Below, piece by piece: positions 1-6,100 of a DNA stretch of 9,166 nucleotides. Position 1 is the stretch's first letter, and each line of letters begins with the position of its first letter. The translations under genes and the position numbers were made by a program. The notes beneath the pieces were generated by a model. The model did not search any database. It saw only the letters and a program-made list of their open reading frames with translations, and was not told the origin of the DNA. The stretch comes from Candidatus Scatomorpha stercoravium (lineage in GTDB: Bacteria; Bacillota; Clostridia; Oscillospirales; Oscillospiraceae): contig DVKN01000271.1 of assembly GCA_018716005.1 (NCBI GenBank), positions 1 through 9,166 of the forward strand, written 5' to 3'.

Positions 1-354
1 CGGCTGCTGCACCATGCAGCCGCAGACCGCGACGAGCAGGTTCGGGTTCTTCGCCTTGGCGTGGACAAGCGCGCCGACGTTCCCCAGGACGCGCATCTCC
101 GCGTGCTCGCGCACGGCGCAGGTGTTGACGACTATCAAATCGGCCTCGGCCTCGTTCTCCGTGAAGCCGTAGCCCATGAGCTCTATGTACCCGCGCAGCT
201 CCTCGCTGTCGGCCTCGTTCTGCTGGCAGCCGTAGGTGTCCACCAGCGCGAGGGGCCGCCTGCCCGAGGCCTCGACGCGCTCGCGTATCTCAAAGCATAT
301 CTCCCGCTGGCGCGAAAGCTCCCCGGCGGGTATCTCAACTCTCTTGTAAGCCAT
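1..354 (-). CDS. miaB: tRNA-2-methylthio-N6-dimethylallyladenosine synthase MiaB, N-terminal part (cut by window edge)
   Basis: Radical-SAM methylthiotransferase that adds the 2-methylthio group to i6A37 of tRNAs reading UNN codons; cytoplasmic, with two Fe-S clusters. The 118 visible residues cover the N-terminal UPF0004 domain. The three cysteines expected to bind the auxiliary cluster are C43 (TYGCQQNEAD), C79 (NTCAVREHAE) and C113 (VCGCMVQQ). The NTCAVRE signature favours MiaB over the related RimO and MtaB. The ATG at 354 has a GGAGA ribosome binding site at 365-361, six bases upstream. The radical-SAM CxxxCxxC and TRAM domains lie beyond the edge, so intactness cannot be judged. MiaA, which makes its substrate, is encoded 3 kb away. 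The gene is divergent from mutL; in many Clostridia miaB is instead co-directional with mutS and mutL. Confidence 0.95.
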   Translation of the reverse strand, partial: MAYKRVEIPAGELSRQREICFEIRERVEASGRRPLALVDTYGCQQNEADSEELRGYIELMGYGFTENEAEADLIVVNTCAVREHAEMRVLGNVGALVHAKAKNPNLLVAVCGCMVQQP

Positions 355-393
355 AGCTCTTCTCCGTTCAAAAGGCGTTATATCAATTTCAGT

Positions 394-422
394 ATTTTAT
401 CATTTCGCTCTGGAAAGTTCAA
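394..422 (-). promoter_or_regulatory. Candidate sigma-A promoter for miaB
   Basis: On the minus strand a -35-like TTGAAC (422-417) is followed after 17 bases by TAAAAT (399-394, five of six matches to TATAAT). Transcription would start near 387 and give a leader of about 33 bases before the miaB ATG. The -35 box directly abuts the -35 box of the opposing mutL promoter. This is consensus matching only. Confidence 0.4.
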
Positions 423-439
423 CGCTTTTCAATTATAAT
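411..439 (+). promoter_or_regulatory. Candidate sigma-A promoter for mutL
   Basis: A perfect -10 TATAAT lies at 434-439, 17 bases after TGGAAA (411-416, four of six matches to TTGACA). The predicted start near 446 leaves about 26 bases of leader before the mutL ATG at 473. The surrounding stretch (about 360-460) is strongly AT-rich against the GC-rich genes. It is back-to-back with the miaB promoter. Confidence 0.55.
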
Positions 440-472
440 AGAGCGTTAAGAAAACGCAAACGAGGTATGAGG

Positions 473-2341
473 ATGCCCAGGATAAACATACTCGCCCCGC
501 ACGTCGCGGACCTCATCGCGGCGGGCGAGGTTGTGGAACGGCCTGCGTCGGCGGTTAAGGAGCTCATCGAGAACGCCGTCGACGCCGGGGCCCGGAACAT
601 AACGGTGGAGCTCGCCGGAGGCGGCTCCGAGCTCATCCGCGTCACGGACGACGGCTGCGGCATGTCGCCCGAGGACGCGGGCGTGGCCTTCCTGCGCCAC
701 GCGACAAGCAAGCTCGCGGACGAGCGCGGGCTTGAGGCCATAGGCACGCTCGGCTTCCGCGGCGAGGCCCTCGCCGCCATCTCAAGCGTCTCGCACATAG
801 AGCTCACCACCTGCGAACGCGGCCGGGGCGAGGGCGTTTACATGACGCTCGAGGCCGGAGACATACGGGAGATGCGCCCGGCCGGCGCGCCCGAGGGCAC
901 GAGCATCGCCGTGCGCGGCCTCTTTTTCAACACGCCCGCCCGGCGCAAGTTTTTGAAGAGCGACCGGGCCGAGGGCGCGGCCTGCGTCCAGGCGGCGCTG
1001 CGCTGCGCGCTGGGCAGGCCCGACGTCTCCGTCCGCTGCATCCGCGACGGGCGCGAGGAGTTCTTCACTCCCGGCGACGGCAGGCCGGAGAGCGCGGTCT
1101 ACGCCCTGCTGGGCCGCGAGACGGCCCTCGCCATGCTGCCGGTCAGCTCGGGCCTGGAGGGCGACGCCCTTCGCGCGGGCGGCTTTACCGGCTCGCCCTC
1201 CGCCGGGCGCGGCAGCCGGAGCGCGCAGTATTTCTTCGTAAACGGCCGGCACATAAAAAGCCAGCTCCTGCAGGCCGCCGTCGAGCAGGCCTATAAGGGC
1301 ACGCTGCTCACCGGGCGCTTCCCCGCCTGCGTCATATACCTCACTGTGAACCCCGCCGCCGTGGACGTCAACGTCCACCCGGCGAAGACGGAGGTCAAGT
1401 TCTCGGACGAGCGCGCGGCCTTCAACGCCGTACACTACGCCGTCCTCGGCGCGCTGGAGGCCGAGCGCCCGCCCGTCGAGTATGCGGAGCGGCCTGCGGT
1501 CAGCTTCGTCTCCGGCGGCGCGGCGCTCAGCGCGGGAGAGGACGGCTCTGCGCGCCGCTTTTACCCCGGCGGCTTCATCCGCCGCGACGCCGCCCCGCCG
1601 GAGCGGGAGGACGAGTCGGAGGCGACGCTCTCCGCGCCGCGGCTCTTCGAGCAGACCGGCCTCGACCTCGCGCCCTCGCGGCGCTTCCCGGCCCCGGCCC
1701 CGCCGCCGGAGCCGCGTTCCCCGGCCCCGGAGCGGGAGCGTGAGGATGCGAAGGCCGCCGCGCCCGCCCCGACGGGAGAGCCGCGCGTCATAGGCGAGGC
1801 CCTCGGGCTTTACATCCTCGTGCAGCACGAGGGCGCGCTCGTCATAATCGACAAGCACGCCGCGCACGAGCGCATGCTCTACGACGCGCTCATGAGCCGG
1901 GACGCGCCCGTACACAGCCAGGCCCTGCTTACTCCGGAGGCGCTTCGCCCCTCCGCCGGGGCCGCCGCCTCGCTGGACGCGAACGCCGAAGCCCTCTCCG
2001 CCCTGGGCTTTGAGTATGAGCCCTTCGGGCACGGGGCCTATATCCTGCGCGCCGCGCCCGCGGGCCTCTCGCCCGGGGCGGCGGCCGCCGCGCTCGAGGA
2101 GGCCGCGGAGGCCCTGGCCGCCTCGCGCACGCCGGACATAGCCTCGGCCCGCGCGGAGCTTTTGAAGACCGTCGCCTGCAAGGCCGCCATAAAGGCCGGG
2201 CCCTCGAGCGAGCCGGAGGAGCTTCAAAGGCTCGCCGAGGCCGTCTGCTCCGGCCGCGTCCGCAACTGCCCGCACGGCCGCCCCGTCGCCTGGGTGCTTA
2301 CGAGGAAGGAGCTCGACAGGCAGTTCAAGCGGATATTATAA
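473..2341 (+). CDS. mutL: DNA mismatch repair protein MutL (endonuclease type)
   Basis: Mismatch-repair coordinator that links MutS recognition to strand nicking and excision. The N-terminal GHKL ATPase is complete: ELIENAVDAG (about residues 30-39, E33/N34), DDGCGM (59-64), RHATSKL (75-81), GFRGEAL (94-100) and FFNTPARRKF (near 155). A Pro/Ala/Arg-rich linker runs from about residue 345 to 435. The C-terminal dimerisation/endonuclease domain carries the metal motif D460-KHAAHE-RMLYD (consensus DQHAxxExxxxE), then ACKAAIK (C569) and C599-PHGRP, as in nicking MutL proteins of bacteria lacking MutH. The length of 622 aa is normal. I start at the second ATG (473): it gives the family-typical MPRINIL and sits 7 bases after GAGG (462-465), while the ATG at 467 is only one base from it. 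No mutS is adjacent. Confidence 0.96.
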   Translation: MPRINILAPHVADLIAAGEVVERPASAVKELIENAVDAGARNITVELAGGGSELIRVTDDGCGMSPEDAGVAFLRHATSKLADERGLEAIGTLGFRGEALAAISSVSHIELTTCERGRGEGVYMTLEAGDIREMRPAGAPEGTSIAVRGLFFNTPARRKFLKSDRAEGAACVQAALRCALGRPDVSVRCIRDGREEFFTPGDGRPESAVYALLGRETALAMLPVSSGLEGDALRAGGFTGSPSAGRGSRSAQYFFVNGRHIKSQLLQAAVEQAYKGTLLTGRFPACVIYLTVNPAAVDVNVHPAKTEVKFSDERAAFNAVHYAVLGALEAERPPVEYAERPAVSFVSGGAALSAGEDGSARRFYPGGFIRRDAAPPEREDESEATLSAPRLFEQTGLDLAPSRRFPAPAPPPEPRSPAPEREREDAKAAAPAPTGEPRVIGEALGLYILVQHEGALVIIDKHAAHERMLYDALMSRDAPVHSQALLTPEALRPSAGAAASLDANAEALSALGFEYEPFGHGAYILRAAPAGLSPGAAAAALEEAAEALAASRTPDIASARAELLKTVACKAAIKAGPSSEPEELQRLAEAVCSGRVRNCPHGRPVAWVLTRKELDRQFKRIL

Positions 2342-2374
2342 AAGAAGACGCCGGGGAGCCAGAGGGCTTCCCCG
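2340..2374 (-). terminator. Intrinsic terminator between convergent mutL and degV
   Basis: Positions 2352-2374 form a GC-rich hairpin: CGGGGAGCC pairs with GGCTTCCCCG around an AGAG loop, with one bulged T at 2368. Read on the minus strand it is followed within three bases by a T-rich tract (complement of 2340-2348), so it best serves degV, whose stop lies about 20 bases before it. On the plus strand it starts 11 bases after the mutL stop, but the downstream T-run (2391-2394) is short and distant, so plus-strand termination is less certain. Confidence 0.6.
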
Positions 2375-2394
2375 ACGTAAGCGGCGCTTCGTTT

Positions 2395-3237
2395 TCACTT
2401 GTGGTAGTACAGCACGCCCATGCACCAGGGGCCGCAGTGGCCGCTTATCGTGCAGCCGGCGGGGTTGTTGTAAACCTCCTTGAAGGGCTGGCAGGCGAGG
2501 ACGGTCTCGCGCAGGCGCCCGCGCACGTCGTCGGGCAGGCCCGAGTCGGTTATGAAGACGCGGCGGAGGTCGATGTCGTCCCGGCCCTGAAGCCTGTCGC
2601 GGATGTACTGGTGGTACGCGGCCTCAATCTTGCCGCGGTACTTCTTGCCCACCGTCATCCTGCCCTCGTGCACCTCTATGCAGGGCTTGAGGCCCAGGAG
2701 GTTCGCGCCCAGGGCCTGGACGGTGGTGCAGCGGCCGCCCTTGCGCAGATAGTCGAGGGTGTTCAGCACGAAGCTGACGTCCATCTTGGGCACAAGCCTC
2801 TCGACCTCGGCGGCTATCTCGGCGGCGCTTCTGCCCTCCGAGGCCATGATGGCCGCGTCGAGCACCAGGTGGCCGAAGCCGGTGGAGAGGTTGAGGGAGT
2901 CCACGACCGTGACGCTGTCGAACTCCTCGGCGGCGATGCGCGCGTTGTTGCAGCTCACGGAGAGCTCGCTCGAGAAGGCGACGTGGACGACGGCGTCCGC
3001 GTCGCGCAGCCACTCCGTCCAGGCCGCGGTGTAGTCCGCGACGGTGACGGCGGCGGTGCCGCAGAGCCGGCCCGTCGTCTTGGTGTATTCATACATGTCC
3101 TCGGGTTTGATGTCTATTCCGTCGCGCAGGGAGACGCCGTCGCGGACTATGTACATGGGCAGCACGCCGATATTGTAGCGCTCTATGAACTCCCTCGGGA
3201 GGTCGCAGGTGCTGTCGGCCGAAATCTTGACTTTCAT
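2395..3237 (-). CDS. DegV family (fatty-acid-binding, FakB-like) protein
   Basis: DegV-family cytoplasmic protein of 280 aa. Characterised members (FakB) hold a fatty acid for phosphorylation by FakA kinase; the ligand here is inferred. Visible family signatures are an N-terminal ISADSTCDLP, GIDI(K)PEDMY near residue 41, GTAAVTVADY in the loop that usually supplies a Ser/Thr to the head group, SSELSVSCNNA near residue 90, VVDSLN, LRKGGR near residue 166, LKPCIEV, and the C-terminal GHCGPWCMGVLYY. Two ATG codons lie in tandem at 3240 and 3237; the GGAGG at 3248-3244 is six bases from the second and only three from the first, so I chose the second. It is a monocistronic gene, convergent with mutL and divergent from miaA. 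No FakA (DhaK/DhaL-like) gene is in the window. It may be a later insertion into a mutL-miaA cluster. Confidence 0.93.
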   Translation of the reverse strand: MKVKISADSTCDLPREFIERYNIGVLPMYIVRDGVSLRDGIDIKPEDMYEYTKTTGRLCGTAAVTVADYTAAWTEWLRDADAVVHVAFSSELSVSCNNARIAAEEFDSVTVVDSLNLSTGFGHLVLDAAIMASEGRSAAEIAAEVERLVPKMDVSFVLNTLDYLRKGGRCTTVQALGANLLGLKPCIEVHEGRMTVGKKYRGKIEAAYHQYIRDRLQGRDDIDLRRVFITDSGLPDDVRGRLRETVLACQPFKEVYNNPAGCTISGHCGPWCMGVLYYHK

Positions 3238-3270
3238 CATATGCCTCCATCAAGCAGTTTGGCAACCTAC

Positions 3271-3299
3271 ATAGTAACACACATTTATCAATTTTTCCA
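3271..3299 (-). promoter_or_regulatory. Candidate promoter for degV
   Basis: On the minus strand TGGAAA (3299-3294) is separated by 17 bases from TACTAT (3276-3271), with a TGT extended -10 element immediately before it. The predicted start near 3264 leaves about 27 bases to the translation start. Both boxes are four-of-six matches, so support comes mainly from spacing, the extended -10 and position in the AT-rich divergent gap (3241-3333). I see no equally good plus-strand promoter for miaA in that gap. Confidence 0.4.
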
Positions 3300-3333
3300 C
3301 CACAAGATTTGATGAAATGAGGAAGTTCCTGTA

Positions 3334-4275
3334 ATGAGCGTGAAAATCGCAGTCATAACCGGCCCGACGGCCACGGGCAAGACCCGGCTCGGCATAATGC
3401 TCGCGCAGCGGCTGGGCGGGGAGATAATCTCCGGCGACTCCATGCAGCTCTACCGGGGCATGGACGTCGGCACGGCGAAGCCCACGGCCGCGGAGCTCGC
3501 CGCCGCGCCGCACCACATGATAGACGTCGCCGACCCCGCCGAGGAGTGGAGCGTCTCGCGCTATGTCGAGGCCGCCTCCGCGGCCGTGGACGGCGCCGCC
3601 GCGCGCGGCCGGCTGCCCATAGTCGTCGGCGGCACGGGGCTCTACATAGACTCGCTGGTGCGCGGGACGCAGTTCGGCGAGCGCAGCGAGCGCGGGAACA
3701 TCTGCCGCGCCGAGCTCGAGAGCCGCTACGACGAGATTGGCGGCCGGGCCATGCTCACCGAACTCTCGCAGATAGACCCCGAGCGCGCCGGGAAGCTCGC
3801 CCCCGCGGACAAGAAGCGCATCGTGCGCGCCATGGAGGTCTTCCTGCTCACGGGGAAGACCATCACCGAGCTCGACCGCGAGTCGCGCGCCGCCCCGCCG
3901 CGCTACGACGCCGCGTACATCATCCTCGACTACGAGGACCGCGCCGACCTCTACGCGCGCATAGACGCGAGGGTCGACGAGATGGTCGCCGGCGGGCTCT
4001 TCGAGGAGGTGGAGCGCGTCTTCGCCTCGGGCGTCTCCGGCACCGCGCGCCAGGCCATAGGCTACAAGGAGGCCGCCGAGGCCCTCGCCGGGAACATAAG
4101 CCGCGCCGAGGCCGTCGAGCTCATAAAGCGCGAGAGCCGCCGCTACGCCAAGCGCCAGCTCACCTGGCTGCGGAAAAAGCCGGACGCGCTCTGGATTCGC
4201 CACGGCGCTGAGCCCGACTTTGAGCGCGCCGCGCGGGATTCGACAGCATTCCTCGCCGCTCACGGTATAATATAA
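3334..4275 (+). CDS. miaA: tRNA dimethylallyltransferase MiaA
   Basis: Transfers the dimethylallyl group from DMAPP to N6 of A37 in tRNAs reading UNN codons, giving i6A, the substrate of MiaB. All family motifs are present: P-loop GPTATGKT (residues 10-17), DSMQLYRGMDVGTAKP (35-50, D35 being the expected catalytic base), PHHMIDV (59-65), GGTGLYIDSL (99-108), DKKRIVRAME, ARQAIGYKE and the C-terminal YAKRQLTWLRK. The length of 313 aa is typical, so the gene looks intact. The ATG at 3334 follows GAGGA (3319-3323) by 10 bases, slightly long but with no better in-frame start nearby. It is upstream of hfq, the classic bacterial miaA-hfq pairing. Isoleucine is encoded mostly by ATA (see findings). 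Two overlapping TATAAT hexamers lie across its stop codon (4266-4276). Confidence 0.97.
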   Translation: MSVKIAVITGPTATGKTRLGIMLAQRLGGEIISGDSMQLYRGMDVGTAKPTAAELAAAPHHMIDVADPAEEWSVSRYVEAASAAVDGAAARGRLPIVVGGTGLYIDSLVRGTQFGERSERGNICRAELESRYDEIGGRAMLTELSQIDPERAGKLAPADKKRIVRAMEVFLLTGKTITELDRESRAAPPRYDAAYIILDYEDRADLYARIDARVDEMVAGGLFEEVERVFASGVSGTARQAIGYKEAAEALAGNISRAEAVELIKRESRRYAKRQLTWLRKKPDALWIRHGAEPDFERAARDSTAFLAAHGII

Positions 4276-4320
4276 TGGCGTGCGAAGGGCGGAAAAATCA
4301 CTTTTCGTACAATATTACTA

Positions 4321-4349
4321 TTTATAAGAGCGGCGGGATGTGATATTAT
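4321..4349 (+). promoter_or_regulatory. Candidate hfq promoter (extended -10)
   Basis: TTTATA (4321-4326, four of six) and TATTAT (4344-4349, five of six) are 17 bases apart, and TGA directly before the -10 supplies an extended -10 element. Transcription would begin near 4356, giving about a 30-base leader. The whole 4276-4360 stretch is AT-rich. No strong terminator separates miaA from it, so read-through from miaA is also likely, as in other miaA-hfq operons. Confidence 0.45.
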
Positions 4350-4363
4350 GTAAATCCACCTCC

Positions 4364-4385
4364 CGCTCGCGAAGGAGCGAGAGAA
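4364..4385 (+). promoter_or_regulatory. hfq ribosome binding site within alternative hairpins
   Basis: The Shine-Dalgarno GAAGGAG (4371-4377) lies nine bases before the hfq ATG. It can be displayed in the loop of a five-pair hairpin (CTCGC 4366-4370 with GCGAG 4377-4381) or partly paired in an overlapping one (CGCTC 4364-4368 with GAGCG 4375-4379). The two are mutually exclusive. A third pairing (GCGGGA 4333-4338 with TCCCGC 4361-4366) could form only on read-through transcripts. Regulation is inferred; only the complementarity is seen. Confidence 0.4.
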
Positions 4386-4616
4386 ATGGATAAAAAGAAT
4401 TTGCAGGACAGCTTCCTCAACCGTGCGAGGGCCGAGCGCGTGCCGGTGACCATGTTCCTCATGAACGGCTTCCAGCTGCGCGGCGTGCTGCGCGCCTTCG
4501 ACAGCTACACGGTAGTGCTCGACTCGGACGGGAAGCAGCAGCTCATCTTCAAGCACGCCATCTCGACCATCGCGCCCTCGAGGCCCGTCGCGCTCGAGGA
4601 CGCCGCCGGTACATAA
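4386..4616 (+). CDS. hfq: RNA chaperone Hfq
   Basis: Sm-like hexameric chaperone that binds sRNAs and mRNAs. The 76 aa are almost entirely Sm core: Sm1 runs from LQDSFLNRARAERVPV through NGFQLRG (residues 6-33), and Sm2 is IFKHAISTI (54-62). Proximal-face residues expected to contact U-rich 3' ends are present: Q7, Y41 and K56-H57. The usual YKHAIST is FKHAIST here. The lateral rim reads R15-A16-E17-R18, one basic residue fewer than the RRER of E. coli, and there is almost no C-terminal tail, as in many Gram-positive Hfq proteins. A strong AAGGAG supports the ATG at 4386. The stop codon is followed with no gap by the GTG of the next gene in the same frame. Confidence 0.97.
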   Translation: MDKKNLQDSFLNRARAERVPVTMFLMNGFQLRGVLRAFDSYTVVLDSDGKQQLIFKHAISTIAPSRPVALEDAAGT

Positions 4617-5396
4617 GTGCGCGGCGGCCTCGTCACCGGCGCGGCGGCGGCGCTCGTCTGCCTCGCCGCCGCGGCGTGGCTGGCCGAGGCGCTGCTCCCG
4701 CCGGCGGAGGAGGCCGCGCCGGAGGGCGCGGAGGCCCTGTGCGTGCGCGGCATAGCCGTCCGCGAGGAACAGAGCGTCTACGCGCCCGAGGGCGGCAGCC
4801 TCATCCTCGCGCCCGAGGGCGGCAGGGTCGCCGCCGGAGGCATCCTCGCCGCCGTGAGCCCGACGCGCGAGGGCCTGCTCGCCGCGGCGCGGGAGGCGGC
4901 CCGGGAGGAGCCCGCGGTCGGGCGCTCGCTGGCCCGCGCGGCGGCCTACGCCGCGGCCTCGGGCCGTGCGGAGCTCGCCGAGCCCTTCGCCGCGCTCTGG
5001 TCTGACGGCCCCGACGCCGCGTACGAGCTCCTGAGGAGCCCCGTGAGCGCCATATGGTCGCGCAGCACGGACGCGCTCGAATATCTCGGCCCCGAGGCGC
5101 TCGAGGGGCTGGATGGGGACGGCCTCGCGGAGCTCATGGCCCTCTCTGCCGGCGAGAGCCCGGCCGCGGGCCGGCTCGTCACCGGACGCAGGTGGTATTT
5201 CGCCGCGGCCCTCCCAGCGGGCGCGGCGGCGCTCGAGGGCGGCGAGGCCCTCCTGCGCATAGCCGGACGGGAATATCCCGCCCGCCTCGTCTCCCTGAAC
5301 GGCGGCGCCGCCGTGTTCGAGCTCGCCGGCGGCCTGGAGGAGACGCTGTACCTGAGGTTTGCAGACGCGGAGATAGTTTTTCAAGGAGATAGATAG
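4617..5396 (+). CDS. Membrane-anchored HlyD/lipoyl-like domain protein, function unknown
   Basis: A 259-aa protein with one hydrophobic segment at residues 4-27 and no clear cleavage site, so probably anchored with its bulk outside the membrane. Residues about 43-80 (VRGIAVREEQ, then VYAPEGG and GGRVAAGGILAAV) resemble the half-lipoyl hairpin of HlyD-type membrane fusion proteins. The middle (about 85-175) is Ala/Glu-rich and probably helical; residues about 195-257 look beta-rich, with a second GG-containing hairpin. Proteins annotated as HlyD-family adaptors occur at this position in related Clostridia, from memory. No ABC transporter or outer-membrane partner is nearby, so export is unproven. 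The start is GTG, directly after the hfq stop, with no good Shine-Dalgarno, which suggests reinitiation coupled to hfq. Its end contains the ylmE ribosome binding site. A link to envelope or division work is inference from context. Confidence 0.78.
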   Translation: MRGGLVTGAAAALVCLAAAAWLAEALLPPAEEAAPEGAEALCVRGIAVREEQSVYAPEGGSLILAPEGGRVAAGGILAAVSPTREGLLAAAREAAREEPAVGRSLARAAAYAAASGRAELAEPFAALWSDGPDAAYELLRSPVSAIWSRSTDALEYLGPEALEGLDGDGLAELMALSAGESPAAGRLVTGRRWYFAAALPAGAAALEGGEALLRIAGREYPARLVSLNGGAAVFELAGGLEETLYLRFADAEIVFQGDR

Positions 5397-5398
5397 AT

Positions 5399-6097
5399 AT
5401 GCCTTCGATAGCCGAAAATGTCGCCGCAGTCCGGGCGCGGATAGAGGACGCGGCCGGCGGCCGCCGCGTGCTGCTCGTGGCGGCCAGCAAGATGAACGAC
5501 GCCGCGCGCGTCAGGGAGGCCGTCGCCGCCGGCGTGGACGCCTGCGGGGAGAACCGCGTGCAGGAGCTCCTGGAGAAGAACGCCGCGCACGCCTACGACG
5601 GCGCCCCGCTCCACTTCATCGGCCACCTGCAGAAGAACAAGGTGAAGTACCTCGTCGGCACGGCCGACCTCATCGAGAGCGTGGACAGCCCCGAGCTCGT
5701 CGAGCTTATAGACGCCCGCGCCGCGAAGCTCGGCCTCGTGCAGGACATCCTCCTCGAGGTGAACATCGGCCGCGAGGCGGCCAAGAGCGGCCTCATGCGC
5801 GAGGATGTGGAAAAAACAGTCGCCTTCGCGGCTGAGAAGGAGCACGTCAGGGTGCGCGGGCTGATGGCGATACCCCCCGTCGGGGCCTCGCCGGAGGATT
5901 CGAGGCCATATTTTGCGGCGATGCGCGAGCTTTTTATTGACATCGCCGGGAAAAAATACGATAATACCCCTATGGACCTTTTGTCCATGGGCATGAGCGG
6001 CGATTTCGAGGCCGCAATCGCGGAGGGCGCGAACATGGTCCGCGTCGGCTCTGCCATATTCGGGGCGAGAGACTACTCCCGCCCGGCTGGGAGATAA
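5399..6097 (+). CDS. ylmE: PLP homeostasis protein YlmE/YggS (PROSC family)
   Basis: Single-domain alanine-racemase-fold protein that binds pyridoxal 5'-phosphate and keeps B6 and amino-acid pools balanced; not known to be an enzyme. The PLP lysine is K31 in LLVAASK. Other family motifs are GENRVQEL (about 50-57), HFIGHLQKNK, EVNIGREAAKSG, GLMAIPP, the phosphate-binding SMGMSGDFEAAI and VRVGSAIFG near the end. At 232 aa it is full length. The ATG at 5399 is 10 bases after AAGGAG (5383-5388), which lies inside the end of the upstream gene; two bases separate that stop from this start, with a GATA-type triplet repeat between. The position directly before sepF matches the ylmE-sepF order of Gram-positive division clusters. 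Confidence 0.95.
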   Translation: MPSIAENVAAVRARIEDAAGGRRVLLVAASKMNDAARVREAVAAGVDACGENRVQELLEKNAAHAYDGAPLHFIGHLQKNKVKYLVGTADLIESVDSPELVELIDARAAKLGLVQDILLEVNIGREAAKSGLMREDVEKTVAFAAEKEHVRVRGLMAIPPVGASPEDSRPYFAAMRELFIDIAGKKYDNTPMDLLSMGMSGDFEAAIAEGANMVRVGSAIFGARDYSRPAGR

Positions 6098-6100
6098 GCG

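Noticed and set aside
467..472. ATG at 467 as the mutL start
   Set aside because: It is only one base from GAGG; the ATG at 473 has proper spacing and the family-typical N-terminus.
782..2275. Long minus-strand open frame (497 codons) opposite mutL
   Set aside because: GC-rich codon bias in the real gene empties the opposite frame of stops. The translation is Arg/Gly/Ala-rich with no recognisable motif, and mutL is unmistakable.
3259..3289. miaA promoter TTGGCA...TTTATC
   Set aside because: The -35 is good (five of six), but the -10 matches only three of six and the spacer is 19 bases. Too weak to list.
2401..3312. Plus-strand open frame of 303 codons opposite degV
   Set aside because: It overlaps the full degV gene, has no family motif, and its composition is that of a reverse shadow.
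5388..5399. AGATAGATAGATA short tandem repeat before ylmE
   Set aside because: Only about three units long; it is the end of the upstream gene plus the spacer after the ribosome binding site. Possible slippage effects are speculative.
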